DNA of 64,000 nt from Nioella aestuarii. Lineage in GTDB: Bacteria; Pseudomonadota; Alphaproteobacteria; Rhodobacterales; Rhodobacteraceae. The notes below the pieces were generated by a model that saw only the letters and a list, made by a program, of their open reading frames with translations, searched no databases and was not told the origin of the DNA. Every line of letters starts with the position of its first letter. The stretch's first letter is position 1. The translations under genes were made by a program, and so were the position numbers. This document shows, piece by piece, positions 16,512 through 25,150 of this stretch. Where the stretch lies: the NCBI RefSeq assembly GCF_050896395.1, contig NZ_JBPBBA010000002.1, forward strand, positions 186,001 through 250,000, read 5' to 3'.

Positions 16512-17903
16512 ATGTCGAACAAAAGCTCGAACGCAATGTGGGGCGGCCGCTTTGCCGCTGGACCGGACGCGATCATGGAGGCGATCAACGCCTCGATCGG
16601 GTTCGACAAGCGATTGGCAAAACAGGACATCGATGGGTCTCGCGCTCATGCGGCCATGTTGGCGGCTCAGGGTATCCTCACTGATAGTGATGCAAACGCC
16701 ATCCGGGAAGGGCTGCTCACGGTCTTGTCAGAGATCGAGGGCGGAACATTCCAGTTTTCCACCGCGCTGGAAGACATCCACATGAACGTGGAATCGCGGC
16801 TGAAAGAGATCGTGGGTGAACCCGCTGGCCGGTTGCACACCGCGCGCAGCCGGAATGACCAGGTGGCAACTGATTTCAAACTTTGGGTGCGCGAGCAGAT
16901 GGATGCTGCCATCGCCGGCTTGACCGCACTGATGCAGGCCCTGATCGGTCAGGCCGAGGCCGGGGCAGATTGGGTCATGCCCGGCTTTACCCATCTGCAA
17001 ACGGCGCAGCCCGTCACCTGGGGCCACCACATGATGGCCTATGTAGAGATGTTCGCGCGCGATCGCTCTCGTTTTGAAGATGCCCGCAAGCGGATGAACG
17101 AATGCCCCCTTGGCGCTGCGGCGCTGGCGGGCACGTCCTTCCCCATTGACCGGCACGCAACGGCGACGGCGCTTGGCTTTGATCGGCCCGCAGCGAACAG
17201 TCTCGACGCCGTATCCGACCGTGATTTCGCTCTGGAATTCCTGTCCTCCGCCACGATCTGCGCCGTGCATCTTTCCCGCTTCGCGGAAGAGCTGGTGATC
17301 TGGTCTTCGGCCCAGTTCCGGTTTGTGACCCTCTCTGACCGGTTCTCCACCGGCTCCTCGATCATGCCGCAGAAGAAAAACCCAGATGCAGCGGAACTGA
17401 TCCGTGCCAAGATCGGGCGCATCCTCGGGGCCAATGTGGCGCTGCTGACCGTGATGAAGGGCCTGCCGCTGGCCTATTCGAAAGATATGCAGGAAGACAA
17501 GGAACAGGTCTTTGACGCCGCCGACAACCTGGCGCTGGCCCTTGCGGCGATGGAGGGCATGGTGCGCGACATGACCGCCAATGTGGCCAATCTGGAAGCT
17601 GCTGCCGGATCGGGCTTCTCGACCGCGACCGACCTTGCCGACTGGCTTGTCCGCGTGCTCGACATGCCGTTCCGCGATGCTCACCACGTGACGGGCGCAC
17701 TTGTGAAGATGGCCGAGGACAAAGGGTGCGATCTGCCGGACCTGAGCCTCGAGGAGATGCAGTCCGTCAATGGGCAGATCACCGTCGATGTCTATCAAGT
17801 TCTGGGGGTGCACAATTCCGTTGCGTCCAGAATGTCCTATGGTGGAACGGCGCCCACACAGGTGCGCGCGCAGATTGCCCGCTGGAAGGAAGCCCTCGCA
17901 TGA
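16512..17903 (+). CDS. argH: Argininosuccinate lyase
   Basis: Cleaves argininosuccinate to arginine and fumarate, the last step of arginine synthesis. The 463-residue protein has the fumarase/aspartase superfamily signature GSSIMPQKKNPD at residues 281-292 and the conserved HTARSRNDQVATDFKLW segment, with full family length. ATG 16512 starts MSNKSSNAMWGGRF, as usual. Its TGA overlaps the ATG of the small lipoprotein gene (ATGA), so the two are coupled. Confidence 0.97.
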   Translation: MSNKSSNAMWGGRFAAGPDAIMEAINASIGFDKRLAKQDIDGSRAHAAMLAAQGILTDSDANAIREGLLTVLSEIEGGTFQFSTALEDIHMNVESRLKEIVGEPAGRLHTARSRNDQVATDFKLWVREQMDAAIAGLTALMQALIGQAEAGADWVMPGFTHLQTAQPVTWGHHMMAYVEMFARDRSRFEDARKRMNECPLGAAALAGTSFPIDRHATATALGFDRPAANSLDAVSDRDFALEFLSSATICAVHLSRFAEELVIWSSAQFRFVTLSDRFSTGSSIMPQKKNPDAAELIRAKIGRILGANVALLTVMKGLPLAYSKDMQEDKEQVFDAADNLALALAAMEGMVRDMTANVANLEAAAGSGFSTATDLADWLVRVLDMPFRDAHHVTGALVKMAEDKGCDLPDLSLEEMQSVNGQITVDVYQVLGVHNSVASRMSYGGTAPTQVRAQIARWKEALA

Positions 17904-18049
17904 CCCGTCTGATCCCCGTGCTGATGATCGCGGCCCTATTGGCCGCCTGTGGTGTCGATGGCCGCCCCACACACCCGGAACCGCGCCCGGCGCCGGGTGT
18001 GTCCATTAGCGGGACCGTGGAGATCGGCGTCACTGGCGGCAGCAACTAA
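17900..18049 (+). CDS. Small lipoprotein downstream of argH
   Basis: 49-residue predicted lipoprotein: MTRLIPVLMIAALLAACGVD gives a signal peptide with lipobox LAAC (acylated Cys17), followed by a proline-rich segment and GVSISGTVEIGVTGGSN. ATG 17900 overlaps the argH stop by 4 bp. Tiny lipoproteins follow argH in related genomes (family knowledge), usually then lysA; lysA is not next here. Function is unknown. Confidence 0.75.
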   Translation: MTRLIPVLMIAALLAACGVDGRPTHPEPRPAPGVSISGTVEIGVTGGSN

Positions 18050-18052
18050 GGG

Positions 18053-18859
18053 TCATCGACGCCCGAAGACGGCAATCGGCTGGCCTCTGGCATTAAACAG
18101 GTTAAGCTGGCCGACCGCATCGATGTGATAGCTGCGGACGTCATAGATCGCGTCAAAGGCCGCGTTACCCAGATCGGCACCGTTTCCTGAACAGGCATGG
18201 TCACGTCCGGTCAGACCCTGCACGGACAGGCCGCTGCCCGACACCGTGTAGCGCAGCATCCGCAGGGCACATCCATCCGAAAAGACAAGCTCGCCATGCC
18301 CGGTCAGGTTCAACTCGATCCGGACCGGTGCACCGGCTTTAGGGGACAGCCACTGGCCCTGCGCATTGCGCGCGGCATGTAGGTCCCAGTTTCCAACGTG
18401 GTCGTCGCGCGGCGCCGTGGCCTGCAGCCGCCAGACGCTGTGGGCGTCGGCCTGATCGAACGCTGCACGTAGCCGACCGCTCTGCGCATTGAACCCAACA
18501 TAGAGGCCGTTGAAGGCGGACCGTAGCAGCACATCCTGCCCGGTCTCGGTGATCTCGAACAAGGCGCGCTGATCAACGCCGCCGGAATGCAGGTCGAGAT
18601 AGTTCCATTCCGTGTACCCTGCACGCAGATAGGCCCCGCTTGCGGTATGCCGGAGGGCCGCCAGCCCGTTGCCGAACTCAACCACCTCCAGCACCAGCGG
18701 ACCCGAACCATTATTCAGCGCCGCCAGATAGCCGCTTGGGCCCTCGACAACCGGCACCATGGTCATTCGTGGATGCAGGGTATAGGTCTGGGCCGAGCTT
18801 GCGACAGCGGCGAACAGGGTTCCCATCACGGCGAGGGCGGGCAACAGAAAACGTCTCAT
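18053..18859 (-). CDS. Secreted protein with fascin-like trefoil and META-like domain
   Basis: 268-residue exported protein, signal peptide LLPALAVMGTLFAAVASSAQ (cleavage near residue 23). Residues about 45-145 resemble a fascin/beta-trefoil repeat (GNGLAALRHTASGAYLRAGY, LFEITETGQDVLLRSAFNGL YVGFNAQSG). The C-terminal part (GQWLSPKAGAPVRIELNLTG, FSDGCALRMLRYTVSGSGLS) resembles the META/HslJ fold with its paired cysteines. Assignment is by eye and tentative; no enzyme motif is seen. It converges with the argH lipoprotein gene (3 bp apart) and stands alone. Confidence 0.6.
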   Translation of the reverse strand: MRRFLLPALAVMGTLFAAVASSAQTYTLHPRMTMVPVVEGPSGYLAALNNGSGPLVLEVVEFGNGLAALRHTASGAYLRAGYTEWNYLDLHSGGVDQRALFEITETGQDVLLRSAFNGLYVGFNAQSGRLRAAFDQADAHSVWRLQATAPRDDHVGNWDLHAARNAQGQWLSPKAGAPVRIELNLTGHGELVFSDGCALRMLRYTVSGSGLSVQGLTGRDHACSGNGADLGNAAFDAIYDVRSYHIDAVGQLNLFNARGQPIAVFGRR

Positions 18860-19079
18860 GGTAATTTCCTTTCAGCGCCCCCGCTTCCATTTGTCGTTGT
18901 ACCGTCCTGACCGGTTCAATCCGACGCGCAACGAATGGGTGCCACCGGTGCTTCTCTGTCATGAAAATGGGCCCTGCCCACGTGGAATTCCCTCAGAAAG
19001 CCGTTGAACTACCCGCTAAGGCCCCATATCGTCCTGACCTTGAGACGCCGCACAAAACAGGGACAGTAGCGTACATCCT

Positions 19080-19550
19080 ATGGACAAATTTCCGATGACC
19101 CCTAGGGGCTATGCAGCCCTAGACGCCGAACTGAAGACGCTCAAGACTGTTGAACGTCCGGCCATTATTGCCGCCATCGCCGAGGCACGCGAGCATGGGG
19201 ACCTATCGGAAAACGCGGAATACCATTCTGCTCGGGAAAAGCAGTCCTTTATCGAAGGCCGCATCAAAGAGCTTGAGGGGCTGATCAGCCTTGCTCAGGT
19301 CATTGACCCCAAGACGCTGTCGGGCTCGATCAAGTTCGGCGCGACCGTGGAATTGGTCGACGAAGACACCGAGGAAGAGAAAACCTACCAGATCGTAGGC
19401 GAAGCCGAGGCGAATATCGAAAAAGGTCTTCTCAACATCAATTCCCCCCTCGCCCGTGCCTTGATCGGGAAAGAGGAAGGTGACAGTGTTGACGTGAAAA
19501 CTCCGGGTGGCAGCAAGGATTATGAGATCGTCAAGATCTCCTATATCTAG
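19080..19550 (+). CDS. greA: Transcription elongation factor GreA
   Basis: Rescues backtracked RNA polymerase by stimulating cleavage of the nascent transcript. The 156-residue protein has the N-terminal coiled coil with the tip acidic residues in EAREHGDLSENAEYHSAREK and the C-terminal FKBP-like domain (SPLARALIGKEEGDSVDVKT). Length and start (MDKFPMTPRGYAALDAELK) are standard, although no strong RBS is visible before ATG 19080. Followed 36 bp later by a conserved membrane-protein gene on the same strand. Confidence 0.97.
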   Translation: MDKFPMTPRGYAALDAELKTLKTVERPAIIAAIAEAREHGDLSENAEYHSAREKQSFIEGRIKELEGLISLAQVIDPKTLSGSIKFGATVELVDEDTEEEKTYQIVGEAEANIEKGLLNINSPLARALIGKEEGDSVDVKTPGGSKDYEIVKISYI

Positions 19551-19586
19551 TATCATCTCGCTGCCTCTACGCGGAACTTGGTGGTT

Positions 19587-20615
19587 ATGGCAGACGACAA
19601 GCACCCGACTTCATTGGAACTGGGCATCTACTCGCAGGAACGTGTGACGCCACGGATCACGGCCGTAGAGGTCATGGCTCTGGTCTTGTCGGCGGTGTGG
19701 CTGGCGGGGGTGGCTTGGTTCTTCTACGGCACTGACCTGTCGGCCTTTGCGGGGCTTGGCGGCACACCGCTGGAAATCACCATGCTGATGATGGCGATCT
19801 TCATGCCGATCGCGCTGATCTGGGTCGCGGCATCCGCTGCCAAGACCGCCAAGATCATGCGCGAGGAATCGGCGCGTATGCAAAGTGCGATCGACGCCAT
19901 GCGCGCGGCCTATGTGGCGCAGCAGCAGCGTCATTCGGTCGAGATAAAACCGGCGCTCGTTGCCAAACTGACCGAGATCGTTGAGGCACAGCGTGGTGCG
20001 GAACCCGCCCAGGCAACTTTCACCAGCCTGCGCAAGCCCACGGAACCCGCAGAAGACCGCGCCGCCGTGGCGCATCCCGCCCCGCAGCCAGAAACGCCGC
20101 AACCGAGCTTTGGCTTCGGCACCCCCGCGGAGGCTCTCGACGATCCGATTTCGATAGCCGATTTCATCAAGGCGCTGAATTTCCCCGAGAACGAGCACGA
20201 CAAGGAAGGCTTCCGCACCCTGCGCCGGGCGCTTCAGGATCCCTCCACCAAAAAGCTCATCCGCGCCAGCCAGGACGCGCTGACACTTCTGTCACAGGAC
20301 GGCATCTACATGGATGACCTCCGCCCCGACCGCGCCAAGCCCGAGATGTGGCGGCGCTTTGCCAAGGGCGATCGCGGCAAGGCGGTGGCGGCACTTGGCG
20401 GCATCCGGGACCGGTCCTCGCTGGCGCTGTCGGCGGGCCGGATGAAACAGGATCCGGTCTTCCGCGACGCGGTCCACCATTTCCTGCGCCAGTTCGACCG
20501 CACGCTGGTGGATTTCGAACAGAACGCCACGGACGAAGAGATTGCCCAGATGTCCGAAACCCGCACCGCCCGCGCCTTCATGCTGCTCGGCCGGGTGACG
20601 GGGACGTTTGACTAA
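19587..20615 (+). CDS. Conserved membrane protein of unknown function
   Basis: 342-residue protein with two transmembrane helices (about residues 28-48 and 62-82), then a charged coiled-coil-like stretch (AAKTAKIMREESARMQSAID), a Pro/Glu-rich linker around 150-185, and a conserved cytoplasmic C-terminal half (SIADFIKALNFPENEHDKEG, DRSSLALSAGRMKQDPVFRD). I recall similar uncharacterised proteins in Rhodobacteraceae but no function. ATG 19587 is chosen; an in-frame ATG-like start at 19578 is also possible. TAA interlocks with the stop of the convergent gene. Confidence 0.75.
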   Translation: MADDKHPTSLELGIYSQERVTPRITAVEVMALVLSAVWLAGVAWFFYGTDLSAFAGLGGTPLEITMLMMAIFMPIALIWVAASAAKTAKIMREESARMQSAIDAMRAAYVAQQQRHSVEIKPALVAKLTEIVEAQRGAEPAQATFTSLRKPTEPAEDRAAVAHPAPQPETPQPSFGFGTPAEALDDPISIADFIKALNFPENEHDKEGFRTLRRALQDPSTKKLIRASQDALTLLSQDGIYMDDLRPDRAKPEMWRRFAKGDRGKAVAALGGIRDRSSLALSAGRMKQDPVFRDAVHHFLRQFDRTLVDFEQNATDEEIAQMSETRTARAFMLLGRVTGTFD

Positions 20616-21460
20616 AGCACCGCGCGCAAGCGGTCTTCGAACCCCAATCCCAATATCCAGCCTTCCTCGGCAGATCGGACCGATAGCATTTCCGTCAAAT
20701 CAGGCTCGCTCAGCCCTGAAAACGCCCGCGCCATAAGATCCACCTGAACCGCATCTCGAATCTCGCCGGTTTTGGCACAACGAGATTTGACCTCCGTATT
20801 CAGCAACGAGGGCCAGATTTCAGCCAGCACAAGCCCGGCTTCCGGGCGCTCATACGGCCAGACGGAAGCCTCGAACCGGCGCCTTAGCCGTGCAAGCACT
20901 GGTAGCCCCATCAGAACCTGCGATCCAACGGCACCCGCCCCGGACAGCTGCCAGACGCTGAAGGCTCCCTTCGCAGCCTGCTCCACCTGCCGCAGTTCCT
21001 GTGCACCGTGACTATGCCGGTTTCGCCCCTTGCGCGGCAGATCGGGAACATCGGTTTTACTTCCATTGCCCCAGAACGGCCCCACCCCCGGAAACAGGCG
21101 GTTCCACACGCCCGCCACCTGCCAGCGGTTGTTGTGCTTCGGCGCGTCCTCGATGCGATCTTCCAACCAGTGCCAGAGCGCGAAAGGATCAGTGCGACCG
21201 GTCACATGTGCAGCGATGCCAGCGGGATAGCCGAATGGAAAATCGAACCCAGCCAGCACCCGGCGGCCAGCCGCCTGTTCTGCCTCGAAAACATCCGTCA
21301 GCCACGCCTCCGCCGCCGTCCGATTGCGCAGGTAGACGGGGGGCTCCGCCATTCCGTCCCTCGCCAAGCCCACCCATATCGCGTCCTTCTTGGGTTTCGG
21401 GCCGCGGTCATTGCCGCCTGACCAGTCAACCATGACAACCGTATCAAATCGCGTCGTCAC
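20612..21460 (-). CDS. RNase H-fold DUF429-like protein coupled to mobA
   Basis: 282-residue cytosolic protein. The start DTVVMVDWSGGNDRGPKPKK with the acidic residue in VDWSG, plus GFDFPFGYP about 70 residues later, resembles DUF429-type predicted RNase H-fold proteins. It is often labelled molybdopterin-guanine dinucleotide synthesis protein in Rhodobacteraceae because of its place next to mobA; direct evidence for that role is not visible. ATG overlaps the mobA stop by 4 bp, so the two are coupled. Its stop codon interlocks with that of the convergent membrane-protein gene. Confidence 0.7.
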   Translation of the reverse strand: MTTRFDTVVMVDWSGGNDRGPKPKKDAIWVGLARDGMAEPPVYLRNRTAAEAWLTDVFEAEQAAGRRVLAGFDFPFGYPAGIAAHVTGRTDPFALWHWLEDRIEDAPKHNNRWQVAGVWNRLFPGVGPFWGNGSKTDVPDLPRKGRNRHSHGAQELRQVEQAAKGAFSVWQLSGAGAVGSQVLMGLPVLARLRRRFEASVWPYERPEAGLVLAEIWPSLLNTEVKSRCAKTGEIRDAVQVDLMARAFSGLSEPDLTEMLSVRSAEEGWILGLGFEDRLRAVL

Positions 21461-22059
21461 AACAGCGCCTCAGCACGAGCCAAATCCTCCGGCGTGTTGA
21501 TGTTGAAGAACGGGTCAACGGAGCCGGGCGGGAACTGCGCCAGCGCGGCCCCGTGTTGTTCTGCCCATAATCCAACCTTTCGCTCTTCGCGTGCCAATGC
21601 CGCCCGAAGATCATTTCGCAAACTGACGGACCACAGGCCGAAGGTGGGGTGGCGCACCTCTCGCCCTTCGACAACGCTGCTGGCCAATGCAATCGGCGCA
21701 CCGCCTTCAGCCGCCAGCAACAAGTGCGGGACGAGGTCTTCGGGAAGGAAAGGCGTGTCGGCGGCGACTGTGACGACGTGATCGGCGCCCCGCGCGGCGG
21801 CCCAGTCCATCCCCGCCAACACACCGGCGAGGGGGCCGGGGAAGCCTGCGATCGGATCGGGCAGTACCGACAGGCCGAGATCGGCAAAACGGTCCGGGTC
21901 CTCATTCGCGTTCAGCGCAAGGGCCGCAACCTGAGGCTCGATCCGCTCGATCACGCGCGACAGGAGCGAGCGCCCGCCAAGCAGCAAGCGCCCTTTGTCA
22001 CCGCCGCCCATACGGGTCGCCCGCCCGCCTGCCAGGATCACGCCAACGGGCTGTTTCAT
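21457..22059 (-). CDS. mobA: Molybdenum cofactor guanylyltransferase
   Basis: Transfers GMP from GTP to molybdopterin to make the bis-MGD cofactor used by DMSO-reductase-family enzymes. The 200-residue protein has the nucleotide-binding ILAGGRATRMGGGDKG (residues about 8-23), the central VAADTPFLPEDLV segment with the metal-binding Asp, and the C-terminal FFNINTPEDL motif, all classic MobA. ATG 22059 starts directly before this motif. It is the first gene of a two-gene unit with the DUF429-like protein. Confidence 0.95.
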   Translation of the reverse strand: MKQPVGVILAGGRATRMGGGDKGRLLLGGRSLLSRVIERIEPQVAALALNANEDPDRFADLGLSVLPDPIAGFPGPLAGVLAGMDWAAARGADHVVTVAADTPFLPEDLVPHLLLAAEGGAPIALASSVVEGREVRHPTFGLWSVSLRNDLRAALAREERKVGLWAEQHGAALAQFPPGSVDPFFNINTPEDLARAEALL

Positions 22060-22171
22060 TGCCGCCCCACGAATATCACGCTATGGAATAGGTCAGGATC
22101 ACAGACCATCATTTGCTTCTTCGCTCCGTCCCCGGTAATGGCGGTATCAGGCTCTATCCTAAGGCGCTCTC

Positions 22172-22867
22172 ATGGCAAGCTCCACCTCTGCGTATCTTCG
22201 CGGCATCCGCGCCGCCCTGCCCTTCCTTTTGGTCGTGGCCCCCTTCGGGATGCTCTTCGGCGTGGTCGGGACCGAGGCCGGGCTGAACCTTGCCCAGGTC
22301 ATGGGGTTTTCCGTGGTCATCATCGCGGGCGCGGCCCAGTTCACCGCTGTGCAACTGATGCAGGAACAGGCGCCCACAGTGATCGTTCTGGCCTCGGCCC
22401 TGGCCGTGAACCTGCGCATGGCGATGTATGCCGCCAGTCTTGCCCCGCATTTGGGCCCTGCCCCTGGCTGGCAGCGCATTCTGATCGCCTATTTCAACGT
22501 CGATGGCACCTATGCGCTGTCCCACATGGAATATGAGGCGAAACCTGCGATGACCCTTTCTGAAAAGGTCGGGTTCTACATGGGTACGGCTTCCGTGATC
22601 TGCTTTCCGTGGTACATGGCCACTTGGATCGGCGCTGTTCTTGGCGCTTCGATCCCTGCCGGGCTGTCCATCGACTTTGCCGTGCCGGTGGCCTTCATGT
22701 CCTTTTTCGCCCCCGCGCTTCGCACACTGCCGCATGTGGCCGCCGCCATCACCGCGATCATCCTTGCGATCCTTCTTCAAGGGGTGCCCTACAGCCTGTG
22801 GATTCTGCTGGCCGGAGCAGGCGGCATGGTCGTCGGGGCAGAGCTGGAACGGAGAATGACGAAATGA
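22172..22867 (+). CDS. azlC: AzlC-family branched-chain amino acid exporter subunit
   Basis: 231-residue membrane protein, the large subunit of the two-component AzlCD exporter family. Several hydrophobic helices and the family segment GFSVVIIAGAAQFTAVQLM are evident, with LRMAMYAASLAPHL in the middle. It would act in the inner membrane with AzlD, which starts inside its stop codon (ATGA). Substrate may be branched-chain amino acids or analogues; that is family-based. Confidence 0.93.
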   Translation: MASSTSAYLRGIRAALPFLLVVAPFGMLFGVVGTEAGLNLAQVMGFSVVIIAGAAQFTAVQLMQEQAPTVIVLASALAVNLRMAMYAASLAPHLGPAPGWQRILIAYFNVDGTYALSHMEYEAKPAMTLSEKVGFYMGTASVICFPWYMATWIGAVLGASIPAGLSIDFAVPVAFMSFFAPALRTLPHVAAAITAIILAILLQGVPYSLWILLAGAGGMVVGAELERRMTK

Positions 22868-23196
22868 CCGGCTGGAGCGACGCCACCATCTGGACGATCA
22901 TCGTGGCCCTCGGCGTGGGCACCTTCACGATCCGGTTTTCCTTCCTGGGCCTTCTGGGCGACCGGGACTTGCCGGACTGGCTGCTGCGCCACCTGCGTTA
23001 TACCGCTGTGGCGATCCTGCCCGCTTTGGTCACGCCCATGGTGCTGTGGCCAAACGCAACCGGCGGCCAGACGGATCCTGCCCGCCTGACCGCCGCCATT
23101 CTTGCCCTGGCTGTGGGCTACTGGACCAAGAACGCCATCGCCACGATTGCCACGGGGCTGACCGCACTCTTTGCCCTTCAAGCGCTTGGGGTTTAG
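22864..23196 (+). CDS. azlD: AzlD-family small subunit
   Basis: 110-residue membrane protein with about four helices and the typical GVGTFTIRFSFL start and RYTAVAILPALVTPMVLW segment. Partner of AzlC in an amino acid export complex. ATG 22864 overlaps the azlC TGA by 4 bp. Its TAG interlocks with the mscL TAA, leaving no room for a conventional terminator between the two convergent genes. Confidence 0.92.
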   Translation: MTGWSDATIWTIIVALGVGTFTIRFSFLGLLGDRDLPDWLLRHLRYTAVAILPALVTPMVLWPNATGGQTDPARLTAAILALAVGYWTKNAIATIATGLTALFALQALGV

Positions 23197-23633
23197 CCCG
23201 AGCGAGCCTTCAGCGAGTCGCGGATCTCGATCAGAATATCCAGCTCGCTCGGGCCGGGATCGGCCTCGGGCTCCGGCGCGGCTTCGGCTTCCTTGGCCAT
23301 CGCCGCCTCTTTGACCTTGTTCAGCGTGCGCACCAGCATGAAGACCACGAAGGCGATGATCAGGAAGTTGATGATCGCCATAATGAAAGCGCCATAGGCG
23401 AAGGTTGCGGCCCCCGCCTCTCGTGCGGCTTCCAACGTGGCGTAGTCACCGCCGCCCATTGTGTAGAACAGATTGGAAAAGTCGATCCCGCCGGTGAACA
23501 GCCCGATAAACGGCTGGATTAGGTCGTCGACCAACGATTTGACAATCGCGGTAAAGGCCGCGCCAACGATGATCCCGACGGCCATGTCCATGACATTACC
23601 GCGGGCAATGAAATCCTTGAACTCCTTGAGCAT
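23193..23633 (-). CDS. mscL: Large-conductance mechanosensitive channel
   Basis: Homopentameric inner-membrane channel that opens under osmotic downshock. The 146-residue protein has the N-terminal FKDFIARGNVMDMAVGIIVG helix, TM1 (VGAAFTAIVKSLVDDLIQPF) and TM2 (FIMAIINFLIIAFVVFMLVR), then a charged C-terminal helix with an Ala/Glu/Pro-rich linker. ATG 23633 follows CAGGAAA. Convergent with azlD through interlocked stop codons. Confidence 0.97.
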   Translation of the reverse strand: MLKEFKDFIARGNVMDMAVGIIVGAAFTAIVKSLVDDLIQPFIGLFTGGIDFSNLFYTMGGGDYATLEAAREAGAATFAYGAFIMAIINFLIIAFVVFMLVRTLNKVKEAAMAKEAEAAPEPEADPGPSELDILIEIRDSLKARSG

Positions 23634-23687
23634 TTTCCTGCTTCCCTTTGTGCAGTTGCGGAACCTGTGCCCGCCGGTGGAGTATTG

Positions 23688-23716
23688 TTGACACAATCCT
23701 CAGTTCTTTGTCTTGA
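23688..23716 (+). promoter_or_regulatory. Candidate sigma70-type promoter for the GST gene
   Basis: Consensus -35 TTGACA at 23688-23693, a 17-nt spacer and TCTTGA at 23711-23716. The -10 match is weak. The GST start codon is 31-37 nt further on. Confidence 0.35.
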
Positions 23717-23752
23717 AAAATCTGGCACGTCCAACTGCCCAATAGGATGCCC

Positions 23753-24451
23753 ATGACGGACCTAACCCAATTCCCGATCACCGCCCGCTGGCCTGCCGCG
23801 AGGCCCGACGAGATTCAGCTTTATGCTTTTCCAACACCAAATGGCGTCAAGATTTCCATCGCTTTGGAAGAATTGGCCCTGCCCTACGAGGCGCATAAGG
23901 TGACGCTTGCGCCGACGGATGTGAAAAGCCCTGAATTCCTGTCGCTCAATCCCAACGGCAAGATTCCCGCAATCATCGACCCGGACGGCCCGGACGGGCA
24001 GCCCATTGGCATTTTCGAAAGCGGAGCGATCTTGATGTATCTGGCTGAAAAGACGGGCAAGCTGATTGGGTCCTCGCCCTTGGAACGGTTGGAGATCCTT
24101 CAATGGTTGATGATCCAGATGGGCGGTATCGGCCCGATGTTCGGGCAGCTAGGATTTTTCTATCGCGGCGATGGCAAAGCGGTTGAGGACCGCCGCCCAA
24201 AGGATCGCTACATAGCCGAGGTGCGACGGCTTTTGACCGTGGTGGACCAGCGGCTGGAGGGGCGAGCGTGGCTCTGTGGGGACTATTCCATCGCCGACAT
24301 CGCCACCGGCCCTTGGCTGCGAATTCTCGACATGTATGGTGCGCGAGAGGCCGTAGGTTAGTGGGATTTCCCCAATTGTATTGCCTACCTGGACCGGTTC
24401 CTTGCCCGACACGCGGTTCAGGTCGGGCTGGTCACTCCGCCGCGCGACTGA
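23753..24451 (+). pseudogene. Glutathione S-transferase interrupted by in-frame TAG
   Basis: Resembles the YfcG/Ure2-like GST group: LYAFPTPNGVKISIALEELA at the N-terminus, SLNPNGKIPAIIDPDGPDGQ and the ESGAILMYLAEKTGKL glutathione site, then an alpha-helical C-terminal domain. After GAREAVG a TAG at 24359-24361 ends the frame at 202 residues, but the same frame continues WDFPNCIAYLDRFLARHAVQ to a TGA at 24449-24451, just where family members end. That TGA abuts the stop of the convergent next gene. Either a recent nonsense mutation, a sequencing error, or a shortened but folded protein. ATG 23753 (AGGA 4 nt upstream) or ATG 23747 starts it. Confidence 0.85.
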
Positions 24452-25099
24452 TCACGCCTTCCAGCGATAGCCCGTCAGATGTGCGGGTGGCGCCACGCCT
24501 GGCAGGTTCCGCGGATCAGCCATGAGTGGCCCGACCCGCGTTTCTACCGGAATGACCCCTGCCCAGATCGGCAACGCATAGTCTTCCTCATCATCCTTGG
24601 GCATCCCGGTCCGGATCTTGGCGCTTCCTTCCATGATCTCCATCCCCAGAACGGTCGTCGCCTTCAGCTCCTGCTTGGAATTCGGACGCAAGTCAGCCGA
24701 ACGTCCCGGCCATAGCCCGTCGATAAAGGCAGACAGCTTCGCTTCTTTCTGATCATCCGGCACTATGAAGGCCGTTCCAAACAGCATGACCGAACGGGTA
24801 TTGGCAGAATGGTGCATTCCCGACCGCGCCATCACGAACCCGTCCAGGATCGAGACCGTCAGGCACACCTCGGCCCCCTTGCTGGCACGGATCGCCCGGC
24901 TGGCGCTGGACCCGTGCCAGTAAACGTGATTGCCCTCTCGCCACTGGAATGTGGGGGTCACATAGGGCAGCCCGTCGATCACATACCCCACGCTGCACAT
25001 CGGTTGCGCATCGAGAATGGCATTTATGGTCTCGCGGTCGAAATGCCCCCGCTCATGCATGCGACGCAAACGCGTGCGGGGGGTGATGTCCAGTGTCAT
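24452..25099 (-). CDS. Pyridoxamine 5'-phosphate oxidase-like FMN-binding protein
   Basis: 215-residue split-barrel flavoprotein of the PNPOx-like family (COG3467-type). Features: TRLRRMHERGHFDRETINAI start, PMCSVGYVIDGLPYVTPTFQ and VYWHGSSASRAIRASKGAEV, which form the FMN site in relatives. Often found as a pyridoxamine oxidase or flavin reductase-like protein; activity is not certain. It is divergent from a MocR regulator and separated from it by an inverted repeat, which suggests control by that PLP-binding regulator. Confidence 0.85.
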   Translation of the reverse strand: MTLDITPRTRLRRMHERGHFDRETINAILDAQPMCSVGYVIDGLPYVTPTFQWREGNHVYWHGSSASRAIRASKGAEVCLTVSILDGFVMARSGMHHSANTRSVMLFGTAFIVPDDQKEAKLSAFIDGLWPGRSADLRPNSKQELKATTVLGMEIMEGSAKIRTGMPKDDEEDYALPIWAGVIPVETRVGPLMADPRNLPGVAPPAHLTGYRWKA

Positions 25100-25150
25100 G
25101 GCGCTTCCTTAGGCAATGTCATGCTTGTCAGACGCGGGTTTGCCATGCGA

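Noticed and set aside
23046..23522. Plus-strand frame running from azlD into mscL
   Set aside because: It is the azlD/mscL region read in the wrong frame and strand; both real genes are clear.
24359..24361. Amber codon as pyrrolysine or programmed readthrough
   Set aside because: No Pyl machinery or readthrough context is visible, and GSTs do not use it; mutation is simpler.
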